Shown piece by piece: positions 1 through 6,775 of a stretch of 7,053 bases of DNA. Made by a program: the position numbers and the translations under genes. The notes under the pieces were generated by a model, which was not told where the DNA came from, ran no database searches, and saw only the letters and a program-made list of their open reading frames with translations. Source of the stretch: Nitrospinaceae bacterium (GTDB taxonomy: Bacteria; Nitrospinota; Nitrospinia; Nitrospinales; Nitrospinaceae); assembly GCA_029261615.1 (NCBI GenBank), contig JAJDAX010000294.1:1-7053 (forward strand). Direction: 5' to 3'. Each line of letters starts with the position of its first letter. The stretch's first letter is position 1.

Positions 1-525
1 GAAGAGAATATCCAGGCGAGGATTCGTGGCAACCTGCTCATGGCGGTGTCGAACAAATGGGGCAGCATGGTGCTTTCGACTGGTAACAAGAGTGAAATGT
101 CGGTGGGCTACTGTACGTTATATGGTGATATGGCGGGTGGACTTTCAGTGTTGTCCGATGTCCTCAAAACTCGTGTCTACCAACTGGCACGCTGGATCAA
201 TCGCAACGGTGAAGTCATTCCTCAACGCGTAATTGACCGGCCTCCCACCGCCGAGTTGCGTCCGGACCAGACGGATCAGGACAGCCTGCCGCCTTACGAA
301 ATACTGGACGCGATTCTCGAAGCCTACATCGAGCAGCATCTGAGTTTGGATGAAATCATAGGTCAGGGGTTCGATGCAGAACTGGTAAGGGAGATCACGT
401 CCAAGGTAGACAATAACGAGTACAAGCGTAATCAGGCAGCACCGGGGCTTAAAGTGACAGGCAAAGCCTTTGGTAGTGGTCGCCGGATTCCAATTGCCCA
501 ACGATTCCGGAATAACCGTTCTTAA
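1..525 (+). CDS. nadE: Glutamine-dependent NAD+ synthetase, C-terminal part (5' end outside window)
   Basis: The frame is open from base 1 and ends at TAA 523-525, giving 174 residues. The enzyme makes NAD+ from deamido-NAD+, ATP and glutamine-derived ammonia in the cytoplasm, the last step of NAD biosynthesis. Visible signatures of the synthetase domain are ENIQARIRG (fragment residues 2-10), STGNKSE (26-32), [12 protein letters not shown] (36-47), the [16 protein letters not shown] stretch (79-94) and the C-terminal [19 protein letters not shown] (151-169). The GYCTLYGD form and the long C-terminus fit the large two-domain, glutamine-using type. The N-terminal nitrilase-like glutaminase domain and the ATP-binding SGGxDS loop should lie left of the window; with a usual family length of about 540-580 residues, roughly two thirds of the protein is missing. 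No damage is seen in the visible part. It converges on the glycosyltransferase operon and is probably functionally unrelated to it. Confidence 0.95.
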   Translation, partial: EENIQARIRGNLLMAVSNKWGSMVLSTGNKSEMSVGYCTLYGDMAGGLSVLSDVLKTRVYQLARWINRNGEVIPQRVIDRPPTAELRPDQTDQDSLPPYEILDAILEAYIEQHLSLDEIIGQGFDAELVREITSKVDNNEYKRNQAAPGLKVTGKAFGSGRRIPIAQRFRNNRS

Positions 526-537
526 TATAATTTTTTT
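500..537 (+). terminator. Weak candidate terminator for nadE
   Basis: A run of seven T (531-537) follows the nadE stop. Upstream, AACG (500-503) can pair with CGTT (517-520) and ATT (504-506) with AAT (511-513) around a CCGG loop, with a three-base bulge (514-516). The stem is short, bulged and about ten bases from the T run, so it is a poor intrinsic terminator. Nothing better is visible in the 16 bases between the convergent stops, and on the - strand no T run follows the operon end. Confidence 0.2.
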
Positions 538-541
538 CTAC

Positions 542-2617
542 TCACCGGGATTCAATTTCAGTTAACAGTGCTTCGGCTTCCAGTGTAAGTGAGGGGTCAA
601 GTTGAAGTGCCAGCGCCTGGCGAATATGCCTGGTGGCCTGCGACTGGTTGCCATGCTCCCATAATAGTTTCCCAAGAAAATATTGTCGGGGTCCGTTTTT
701 CGGATCAAAACTTAAAGACCGCTCGAGCGCTTCAATGGCCTGGTCCCAGAGTTGTTCGTTGATATAGAGCCGGGCAATCGAAGCTTCAATCCTGGCCATG
801 ATGCGGCTGTCTTTTAAACTGGATCGAATCGATTGATACCAGGCCACTGCCTCATTAGATTTTCCGCTCGCCTCCAAAATTTCACCCAGCAGTAGTTGCC
901 CATCCACGTGCTCCGGTTTTTTCTTTAGAAATGTTCGTACTTCTTTTTCAGCTTTTTTATACCGTTTCAAATTGAGCAATACGCGACCCTGATACAGCGC
1001 GACCTTTGCCGGCAGAAGATGTTTTTCTGGATGGAATTTTTTTGCAGCCCGGGCTCGATTGAAAGAGGCATGGGCTTCTTTATCCATGCCGCGTGTGGCA
1101 AACAGGACTCCCAGGTTGAAATGCCCCGATGGCAGGCGTGGATAGATTTGAACTGCCTGAACGAATTCGCGTTCGGCGTTGGCCATGTCTCCCCATAAAG
1201 CGTAAATATTGCCAAGGTTGGTGTGAGCGTAGGATCGGTAATACGGTGTGGCGTTGGACGCTGCGAGTTTTTTCAGCATGATGAAGGAGTTGTCGAAATC
1301 TTTTATCTCGGTATAAAAATGACTGAGGTTGTGATAGATGCGCGGTTTGCCCGGATTCTTTTTCAGCGCGTCTTCCCAAAGCGAAATGTTCGATTCATAG
1401 ACCATATTGCGGTGTATCAAAAGCGACATAAAACACAGGACCACGACCGCTGCGCAAAGAGTCACCACCGTCCGGGCACTCTTGCTGCTACGCGAACCGA
1501 ATCCGACACGATCTGCAATGCCAGCACCGAGAAGTAGCAGTCCGAAAGAGGCCAGATAAAGATTGCGTTCGCTGAGTAGATCCATCCTTGGAAGAAAACT
1601 GTTGGTGGGCGACAGGATCAATAAATACCAGCCGATTCCAAATGCAGCCAGCGGGAAAGCGCGATAGAGTTTCAGCCACAGTCCTGAAAGGAGGCCAACG
1701 GCAAACAGGGATGTAATGATTCGGAGTGTGTCGGTCGACAGGCTGGAATAGGGCCAGGCATAATCGAACACCTGATTGATGGGAAACAAAACCATCTTGG
1801 CCCCGAAGGGGATAACCGTCAGTTGTTGCAGGGCGTACCCCGGATTGATTTTTTGTGACCAGGAAACGACATGTTGCCACATAGACGGAGAAATGAAGAA
1901 AAGACAGGAAAGTGTAATGAGGACTGGCCCGTACAACCAGAGAACACGTGGTTTGAAGGCGCGAAAATATTCGTTCCGCATGAAGCACAGGTCGTAAAGC
2001 AAAAGAGCAGCAGGAAGGGTGATGGCGGTTTCCTTGGAAAAAATAGCTGCCGCACCAGCAAGACAACACAGGTTGTAGCAGGCAACTCGTCCCATCCACG
2101 AGGTTTTTCTGATTTCTGCATGGATGAACCCCAGTATCGAGAGCAGGTAAAACATGGCCATAAGTGAGCTTGTACGCCCTGAGATGTAGGATACGGCTTC
2201 GGTCTGGATGGGATTGAACGCAAACACGAGGGCGGTAAGTCCGGCAATACGCAACGCGGAATTGCGGCCCCAGTTGCAACCTTTTTCGATTGTGATGCGC
2301 ACCACCGCAAAAACCAGGAGGCTGTTGATCAGATGAACGCCGATGTTGAAGAGATGGTATCCAAACGGATCCTCCTGCCCCAGGTGGTAATTGAAGGCAA
2401 AGCTCAGGTAAAACAGATGGCGGTAGTGCAGGGTGTGGAGCTGAAAAAAGGTAGCGAGATTGAGAATGGCTCGATTATTGAGGACGACCAATCCATCATC
2501 AAAATTAAATGGAGAATGCAGGACGGAATAATAGCCAAGAGCGACACCAAGGCTCAGGGTCAGTGCGACAAATAAAAAAACCGACCATTGCCGGTTGTGG
2601 GTGTCAGTTGAGTTCAT
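542..2617 (-). CDS. GT-C-type membrane protein with C-terminal TPR array (TMTC-like), paralogue B
   Basis: This 691-residue protein has about ten membrane segments in residues 12-401, followed by about seven TPR-like helix pairs from about 425 to 675. The membrane part carries the landmarks of TMTC/DUF1736-type GT-C proteins: an acidic pair D40-D41 in the first outer loop (FNFDDGLVVLNN), NPIQTEAVSYISGR (135-148), SKETAITLP (194-202) and SPTNSFLPRMDLLSERNLYL (336-355). Family knowledge: GT-C enzymes use polyprenyl-phosphate sugars on the outer face of the membrane, and TMTC proteins O-mannosylate secreted proteins. From this I infer a periplasmic sugar transferase whose TPRs bind an acceptor; donor and acceptor are unknown. 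The ATG at 2615-2617 lies inside the end of the preceding gene (14-base overlap) and has an AGGA only two bases upstream, so translation is probably coupled. It is a clear paralogue of the gene before it. N135 replaces the histidine found in that paralogue. A non-enzymatic TPR membrane protein is the alternative. Confidence 0.82.
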   Translation of the reverse strand: MNSTDTHNRQWSVFLFVALTLSLGVALGYYSVLHSPFNFDDGLVVLNNRAILNLATFFQLHTLHYRHLFYLSFAFNYHLGQEDPFGYHLFNIGVHLINSLLVFAVVRITIEKGCNWGRNSALRIAGLTALVFAFNPIQTEAVSYISGRTSSLMAMFYLLSILGFIHAEIRKTSWMGRVACYNLCCLAGAAAIFSKETAITLPAALLLYDLCFMRNEYFRAFKPRVLWLYGPVLITLSCLFFISPSMWQHVVSWSQKINPGYALQQLTVIPFGAKMVLFPINQVFDYAWPYSSLSTDTLRIITSLFAVGLLSGLWLKLYRAFPLAAFGIGWYLLILSPTNSFLPRMDLLSERNLYLASFGLLLLGAGIADRVGFGSRSSKSARTVVTLCAAVVVLCFMSLLIHRNMVYESNISLWEDALKKNPGKPRIYHNLSHFYTEIKDFDNSFIMLKKLAASNATPYYRSYAHTNLGNIYALWGDMANAEREFVQAVQIYPRLPSGHFNLGVLFATRGMDKEAHASFNRARAAKKFHPEKHLLPAKVALYQGRVLLNLKRYKKAEKEVRTFLKKKPEHVDGQLLLGEILEASGKSNEAVAWYQSIRSSLKDSRIMARIEASIARLYINEQLWDQAIEALERSLSFDPKNGPRQYFLGKLLWEHGNQSQATRHIRQALALQLDPSLTLEAEALLTEIESR
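2604..2617 (-). promoter_or_regulatory. 14-base stop/start overlap between the two GT-C/TPR genes
   Basis: The TGA of the upstream gene (2604-2606) lies downstream of the ATG of the next gene (2615-2617), in a different frame. The only Shine-Dalgarno-like match, AGGA at 2620-2623, leaves just two bases to the ATG, which is closer than usual. Together these suggest that ribosomes ending the first protein re-initiate on the second, keeping the two paralogues at similar levels. Confidence 0.55.
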
Positions 2618-4823
2618 GGTCCTGGGGAATTCGGGCTAGCAATTGTTCTACCATGTTCCGTTTATTAGCATCACCTGTATTTTTTAACAGGTACTCAAGG
2701 TGTTGGCGGGCCAGGTTCGTTTCGCCTCCATGCTCCAGAATCAGCTTGGCCAGGTTGAAACGGGCCGCCAGGTTTCCAGGGGTCAGTTGAATGGTTTTGG
2801 TGAGAGCGTCTCTGGCCTCGTTAAATTTATTTTGGATGATATGCGCCATGGCAATTTTAAAAGATGCCTCTGCTTTTAATTCCAGAGGATTGGTCACCTG
2901 CTGCCAATAGCTGATTGCCTGGTCCCGATGCTCCAGCGACATTTCAATGTTGCCTAGCAACAAATAGCCTTCACTCTTTTCTAATACGGTATCCACGAAT
3001 TGAATAGCTTCCTTTTTAGCTGCTTCCATATTGTTTTGCAGGAACAGGATTTGGGCACGGGTCAGGTGCCAGCGCGGTTGTAAGTCGGGAGCTAGATGGA
3101 TTTTATTTTTTCCCTGTTCCGTTTCCTTAAAGGCTTGGTCAGCTTGTCCTCTTTTGATCAGCAAGGCAGCCATATCAAGATACGCGTGAGGCAGGTGTGG
3201 GCGCGCCGTCTGGGCTTGTCGAAATTCTGCTTCTGCCTGATTGAGCTTTCCTTCGTTTGCCAGCTGCGCCCCCAATAGGAGTCGGGTGAAATATAACGGG
3301 GTCGGGTTCCGAAACAACCCGGCCAGTTCCCGGTAAACCTGCCCATACATTTTGTACTGACTCGGATCGGAATGCACGACTTGTTTGAGTTTTTCGAGAA
3401 GCCGCAGGTAGCTTTCCAGTTGCCTTTGTGATGCTTCAGAGGATGCCGTGATTTTTTTTGCGAGAGACGGATCTTTTTGAGACAAACGCTCAATCTCCCG
3501 GCGGGATCCTTCGAGATCACCTGCAAGATAATGGGCCATGGCCAGATAATAGTGGACTTCACTTTTGTTGGGTGATTTTTCGAAGGTGTCTTGCCAAAGA
3601 GTGATGTCATTTAGATAAACTTTGTTTCGAATGTGAGTCAGTGTCCCGTAGCAGAGACCGACGATTAGCATGGAGGCCGTGACTACCGGAGTCAGTCTAA
3701 AGGAGGCTTTTTTCTCTAGCAGACGGTTAAACAACAAACCCCACCACCAGCAAATACCGATTGATGGCAAGTAAAGGTTCCGCTCGCTCAGCAAATCCAT
3801 TCGAGGCAAAATGCTATTGGTGGGAGAGAGGATGATGAGGAACCAGAAGACAGAGAATGTGAATACCGGTGGGCTTTGCCTGCGAAATTTCCACGCTGCA
3901 GTGAGAAGAATCATCCAGAACAGAGCGGAAAAGATTTTAGACGGTCCGCTGAAAAATGAAGCCTGTGGAAAGTCGTAATCAAAGGTCAGATTAAATGGCA
4001 GAAAAATTAATTTTAAGGCGTGGGTCAGGACGGGCAGTTGATCCACTGCTAGTCCCCATTCGATGCGGTTCATCCAATGGGCGGCTTGAACTGAAAATGT
4101 GGGGGATATCAAAAATATGAGAACGGCGCTTGCAACAAGAGGGCCGTAAATAATCTTCCATCGAGTTGCGCGCGACGACCAGTGTTCGCCGCGCATGAAG
4201 CATAAGTCGAATAGCAGTAACCCGAGGGGCAGTGTGAGGCTTGTTTCCTTGCTCAGTATAGCCCCGATCCCGGCCAGGAACATTATCAGTAGGGCGGTTG
4301 TTTTTTTTAAGGGACTGATGTTTTTTAACTGGGATGTGGCAAACAGGAACAAGGCTGCAAGATACAAAATAGAAGATAACCCGCTGCCGCGTCCGGAAAT
4401 ATAAGTCACGGTTTCGGTGTGGACGGGATGCAGAGCAAACAGGGCGCCGGAAATAAATGCCACCCGGTTGGATTGTTTTGCAGGCCAACCTCCCCCCTCC
4501 TGGAGCGTTAATCGAATCAAGGCCATTAACAGGCAGCTTGAAAGAAGATGTAGGGTCAGATTGACCGCATGGTATCCAAACGGGTCGAGTCCTCCCTGTG
4601 TGAAATTCATTGCATACGAAGCTGTCAACCATTGCCGGTAATGGGGCGGGAAGCGCCAGAATAATTCCGGATGTTCTATTTCTGGATGTGATTGGATGGT
4701 GGAGTAGTCATCCGAATGAAACGAGCCTTCGAAACTGTTTGAATAAATCAAACCGACCGCTGCCAAAAGAATCACGATGGCCAGCAGGTAACGTATTCGC
4801 AGGGCTCCCGGGACGGTTGTCAT
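2604..4823 (-). CDS. GT-C-type membrane protein with C-terminal TPR array (TMTC-like), paralogue A
   Basis: This 739-residue protein has an N-terminal membrane domain (about residues 10-400, roughly ten segments) and a C-terminal soluble part rich in TPR-like helix pairs (about 420-450 and 508-715). Landmarks are the acidic pair D38-D39 in the first outer loop (FHSDDYSTI), HPVHTETVTYISGR (132-145), SKETSLTLP (191-199) and SPTNSILPRMDLL (333-345) followed by SERNLYLPS (346-354). The HPVHTE and ERNLYLPS blocks closely resemble those of animal TMTC O-mannosyltransferases, so a polyprenyl-phosphate-sugar-dependent periplasmic transferase is the best guess; the substrate is not known. Residues about 440-505 are charged, helix-prone and not TPR-like, and have no counterpart in paralogue B. 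The ATG (4821-4823) lies four bases past the stop of the preceding gene. The purine-rich GGAAGGAACG is more than 20 bases upstream, too far to be a normal ribosome site, so coupling to that gene is likely. No alternative in-frame start is visible nearby. Confidence 0.83.
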   Translation of the reverse strand: MTTVPGALRIRYLLAIVILLAAVGLIYSNSFEGSFHSDDYSTIQSHPEIEHPELFWRFPPHYRQWLTASYAMNFTQGGLDPFGYHAVNLTLHLLSSCLLMALIRLTLQEGGGWPAKQSNRVAFISGALFALHPVHTETVTYISGRGSGLSSILYLAALFLFATSQLKNISPLKKTTALLIMFLAGIGAILSKETSLTLPLGLLLFDLCFMRGEHWSSRATRWKIIYGPLVASAVLIFLISPTFSVQAAHWMNRIEWGLAVDQLPVLTHALKLIFLPFNLTFDYDFPQASFFSGPSKIFSALFWMILLTAAWKFRRQSPPVFTFSVFWFLIILSPTNSILPRMDLLSERNLYLPSIGICWWWGLLFNRLLEKKASFRLTPVVTASMLIVGLCYGTLTHIRNKVYLNDITLWQDTFEKSPNKSEVHYYLAMAHYLAGDLEGSRREIERLSQKDPSLAKKITASSEASQRQLESYLRLLEKLKQVVHSDPSQYKMYGQVYRELAGLFRNPTPLYFTRLLLGAQLANEGKLNQAEAEFRQAQTARPHLPHAYLDMAALLIKRGQADQAFKETEQGKNKIHLAPDLQPRWHLTRAQILFLQNNMEAAKKEAIQFVDTVLEKSEGYLLLGNIEMSLEHRDQAISYWQQVTNPLELKAEASFKIAMAHIIQNKFNEARDALTKTIQLTPGNLAARFNLAKLILEHGGETNLARQHLEYLLKNTGDANKRNMVEQLLARIPQDHELN

Positions 4824-4827
4824 GAGA

Positions 4828-5898
4828 TCACGGTTTGAGATTTCGTTCCTTCCTGCGCAGCCAGGAGATCAGGAATACAAGATGAAACAGGATGAAGATA
4901 AAGAATATGGGGGTGAATTTTGGAATCAGGTTAATGTTGAACGCTGGTATCAGAGACCACAGGTCAAAGTAAAACGCTACGCCGAGCAGAATAAAAATGG
5001 TTTTTATAGGCGACAGCCCCAATCGTTCCAAACGATGGTGAAAATGTTCTGCATCCCGACTGAAGGGACTGACCCCTTTCCTGACCCGGCGAACAAAGGC
5101 CCAAAGAGTGTCGGTAATGGGCACGAGTAATGTCACCACCGGAATGAGGTAATAGATTTCATCAGTAAAACCCTGTGCAAGCGGAAGCAGGGTCACCAGA
5201 GAAATAATAAGTCCCAGAGGCAGGCTGCCGGTATCGCCCAGAATTATTTTGGCGGGAGGATAATTAAACAGAAGAAATCCAAAAACGCTTCCGGAAAGGA
5301 TTACAGATAGAAAAGAGGGTCCAAAGATACCTCGTTCAAGATAAACCAGGGTCAGAGTGAGGCAGGAAAGAAATATGAGTCCGCCAGCCAATCCGTCTTT
5401 TCCATCGATAAGGTTGAGCGAATTGGAAATGCCGACGATCCAAAGGACGGTAATAACTGGAGACAGTGGGCCGAGTTCCCACCAGTCGCCAATGCGATCG
5501 ATTCTGAATCCATAGTGGTACAGGCCGAGGGCGATGGCGATTTGGGCGACCAGTTTGGTCCAGGGGCGGGCCACAACGAGATCGTCGTAAATTCCGAGAA
5601 AAAACATGAGAGCACCCCCGGCGGTAATGCCCAAAAATAATTTCTTGTATTCCGGATGCAAGTTAAACGTATAGGGTGCCATCCAGAGGGTGATGAAAAA
5701 TGAAACCATCACCGCTACGCCCCCAAAGGAAACGACACCCGGTTTTCCAATATTGACCTTTCCTTGAATGATTTTAGCCAAACGATGGTTCCCATTTAGC
5801 AACCGGATGGTGGCAAAGGCGATACTCCCGGACAACACCAGAGTCAACAGGTAGGCAGCAAGAAAGGTGGGACCGGAAATGGGGTGGTTGGCAATCAT
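4828..5898 (-). CDS. Polyprenyl-phosphate sugar-1-phosphate transferase, WecA/MraY superfamily (glycosyltransferase family 4)
   Basis: This is a 356-residue membrane protein of usual family length with about ten or eleven hydrophobic segments. Family members transfer a sugar-1-phosphate, usually an N-acetylhexosamine phosphate, from a UDP-sugar to undecaprenyl phosphate at the cytoplasmic face and so start a lipid-linked glycan. Superfamily motifs occur in order: a GGVAVM block (59-64), the acidic pair D105-D106 in GIYDDL, NLIDGKDGLAGG (162-173) with D165 and D168, ILGDTGSLPLG (219-229) with D222, and the histidine-rich cytoplasmic loop EHFHHRLERLGLS (284-296). The HHRL loop and order favour the WecA/WbpL/TagO branch over MraY. 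K167 sits where most relatives have isoleucine or leucine (DGIDGLA). The ATG at 5896-5898 has GGAAG eight bases upstream. Its position between a GT2 gene and two GT-C genes supports a role as the priming enzyme of a glycan pathway. The exact sugar cannot be read from the sequence. Confidence 0.92.
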   Translation of the reverse strand: MIANHPISGPTFLAAYLLTLVLSGSIAFATIRLLNGNHRLAKIIQGKVNIGKPGVVSFGGVAVMVSFFITLWMAPYTFNLHPEYKKLFLGITAGGALMFFLGIYDDLVVARPWTKLVAQIAIALGLYHYGFRIDRIGDWWELGPLSPVITVLWIVGISNSLNLIDGKDGLAGGLIFLSCLTLTLVYLERGIFGPSFLSVILSGSVFGFLLFNYPPAKIILGDTGSLPLGLIISLVTLLPLAQGFTDEIYYLIPVVTLLVPITDTLWAFVRRVRKGVSPFSRDAEHFHHRLERLGLSPIKTIFILLGVAFYFDLWSLIPAFNINLIPKFTPIFFIFILFHLVFLISWLRRKERNLKP

Positions 5899-5906
5899 AA
5901 CGAATG

Positions 5907-5911
5907 CTTCC
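5907..5911 (-). promoter_or_regulatory. Ribosome binding site of the WecA-like gene
   Basis: On the - strand GGAAG lies eight bases before the ATG at 5896-5898, in the 28-base gap after the GT2 stop. It is the only well-spaced Shine-Dalgarno-like site in the operon and supports the chosen start. Confidence 0.5.
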
Positions 5912-5926
5912 GAGGAGGCGTTTGAG

Positions 5927-6775
5927 TCAGCGAAAAATATTCAACACAAGTTGAAAACAGCAACGCAGGGAGATCAGTCCGTCAAGCGTCAATTGGGTCA
6001 ATACGTTTCCTTTAATATATTTTCGGTGGTAATAGCTCATACCTTGATGTCGTTTTATGATCGAATTTAAAGAAGCTCTGTGGTTCATGGAAGAAACGTG
6101 CACAATAGAGGTTTCAGGGTGATACACAACCTCGAACCCTTTTCCCCCAAGGGTGCGGCACAAATCGACATCCTCGATAAAAAGAAAATAGTTTTCGTCA
6201 AACATCCCAACCTTCTGAAACGCGTCGCGTTTTACCATAAGGCAGCAACCTGAGAGCCAATCGACCGTCTGCGTTGCATCGTGATCCATATTTGACATCA
6301 GGTAATGGCGACTGTACCGATTGTTGGGAAACAGTCGGGTGAGCAGTGAATAACGGCTGAATAACCCGGACCAGATAGTTGGAAACCGCCTGCAGGAATA
6401 CTGAAGTGTGCCGTCCGTGTTCAAAACTTTTGGCCCGACAGCCCCCACTTTCGGATGCTCATCCAAATAGTTGGACAGACTTGACGTGGTGCCGGGATCC
6501 AGCTCTGCATCGGGATTAACGAACATCAGGTGTCGCCCGGTAGCGATCCTTGCAGCTTGATTGCAGGCTCTCCCAAATCCGATGTTGTCAGGATTTTTGA
6601 TCAGCTTGATTTCAGGAAATGTTTCTCTGACAATCGGGATTCCGGAATCGACATCACTGTTGTCAATCACCAGAATTTCGGCAACTCCGGAAAACTCTGA
6701 TGCACGGATTGATTCGAGGCAGCGCAATAGTTCGCGGCTGCTTCGGTAATTGACAATAATATAGGAAAGGTCCAC
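5927..6775 (-). CDS. Glycosyltransferase family 2, rhamnosyltransferase-like (WbbL type)
   Basis: This 282-residue GT-A-fold enzyme would transfer a sugar from a nucleotide-sugar donor to a growing glycan at the cytoplasmic membrane face. It shows the family order: N-terminal strand SYIIVNYRS (4-12), VIDNSD (36-41), NIGFGRACNQA (64-74), the metal/donor motif FVNPDAEL (85-92), and the acceptor-side block WLSGCCLMVKRDAF (173-186) followed by FDENYFLFIEDVDLCRT (192-208), where the acidic E201-D202 pair is expected to include the catalytic base. This pattern matches the WbbL/rhamnosyltransferase branch and not dolichol-phosphate-mannose synthases. The C-terminus (about 255-282) is hydrophobic or amphipathic and may rest on the membrane. 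The start is GTG (6773-6775): it begins exactly at the first family strand, and no ATG, GTG or TTG lies in frame between it and an upstream stop at 6917-6919. No clear Shine-Dalgarno site precedes it. It is the first gene of the four-gene operon. Donor sugar is not determinable. Confidence 0.9.
   Translation of the reverse strand: MDLSYIIVNYRSSRELLRCLESIRASEFSGVAEILVIDNSDVDSGIPIVRETFPEIKLIKNPDNIGFGRACNQAARIATGRHLMFVNPDAELDPGTTSSLSNYLDEHPKVGAVGPKVLNTDGTLQYSCRRFPTIWSGLFSRYSLLTRLFPNNRYSRHYLMSNMDHDATQTVDWLSGCCLMVKRDAFQKVGMFDENYFLFIEDVDLCRTLGGKGFEVVYHPETSIVHVSSMNHRASLNSIIKRHQGMSYYHRKYIKGNVLTQLTLDGLISLRCCFQLVLNIFR

Noticed and set aside
145..501. 118-codon open frame antisense to nadE
   Set aside because: Lies entirely opposite a well-conserved enzyme; no start context or recognisable domain.
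504..513. Perfect 10-base palindrome ATTCCGGAAT
   Set aside because: Without a loop it cannot form a good hairpin, and it falls in the nadE coding end, so it is not called as an operator; it is mentioned only within the weak terminator candidate.
1488..2279. 263-codon open frame on the - strand inside paralogue B
   Set aside because: Out-of-frame shadow of a gene with clear family motifs. Its translation is rich in Cys, Arg, Ser and Pro and shows no domain.
3991..4632. 213-codon open frame on the - strand inside paralogue A
   Set aside because: Shadow frame across the membrane domain; the composition is not protein-like and no motif is visible.
4822..5130. 102-codon + strand frame antisense to the WecA-like gene
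   Set aside because: Antisense shadow of the conserved HHRL loop and C-terminus; no independent support.
5927..6775. Reading the GT2 as a polyprenyl-phosphate-mannose synthase that feeds the GT-C pair
   Set aside because: It would complete the pathway neatly, but the NPDAEL, WLSGCCLM and EDVDLC motifs fit the WbbL/rhamnosyltransferase branch, not the dolichol-phosphate-mannose synthase branch.
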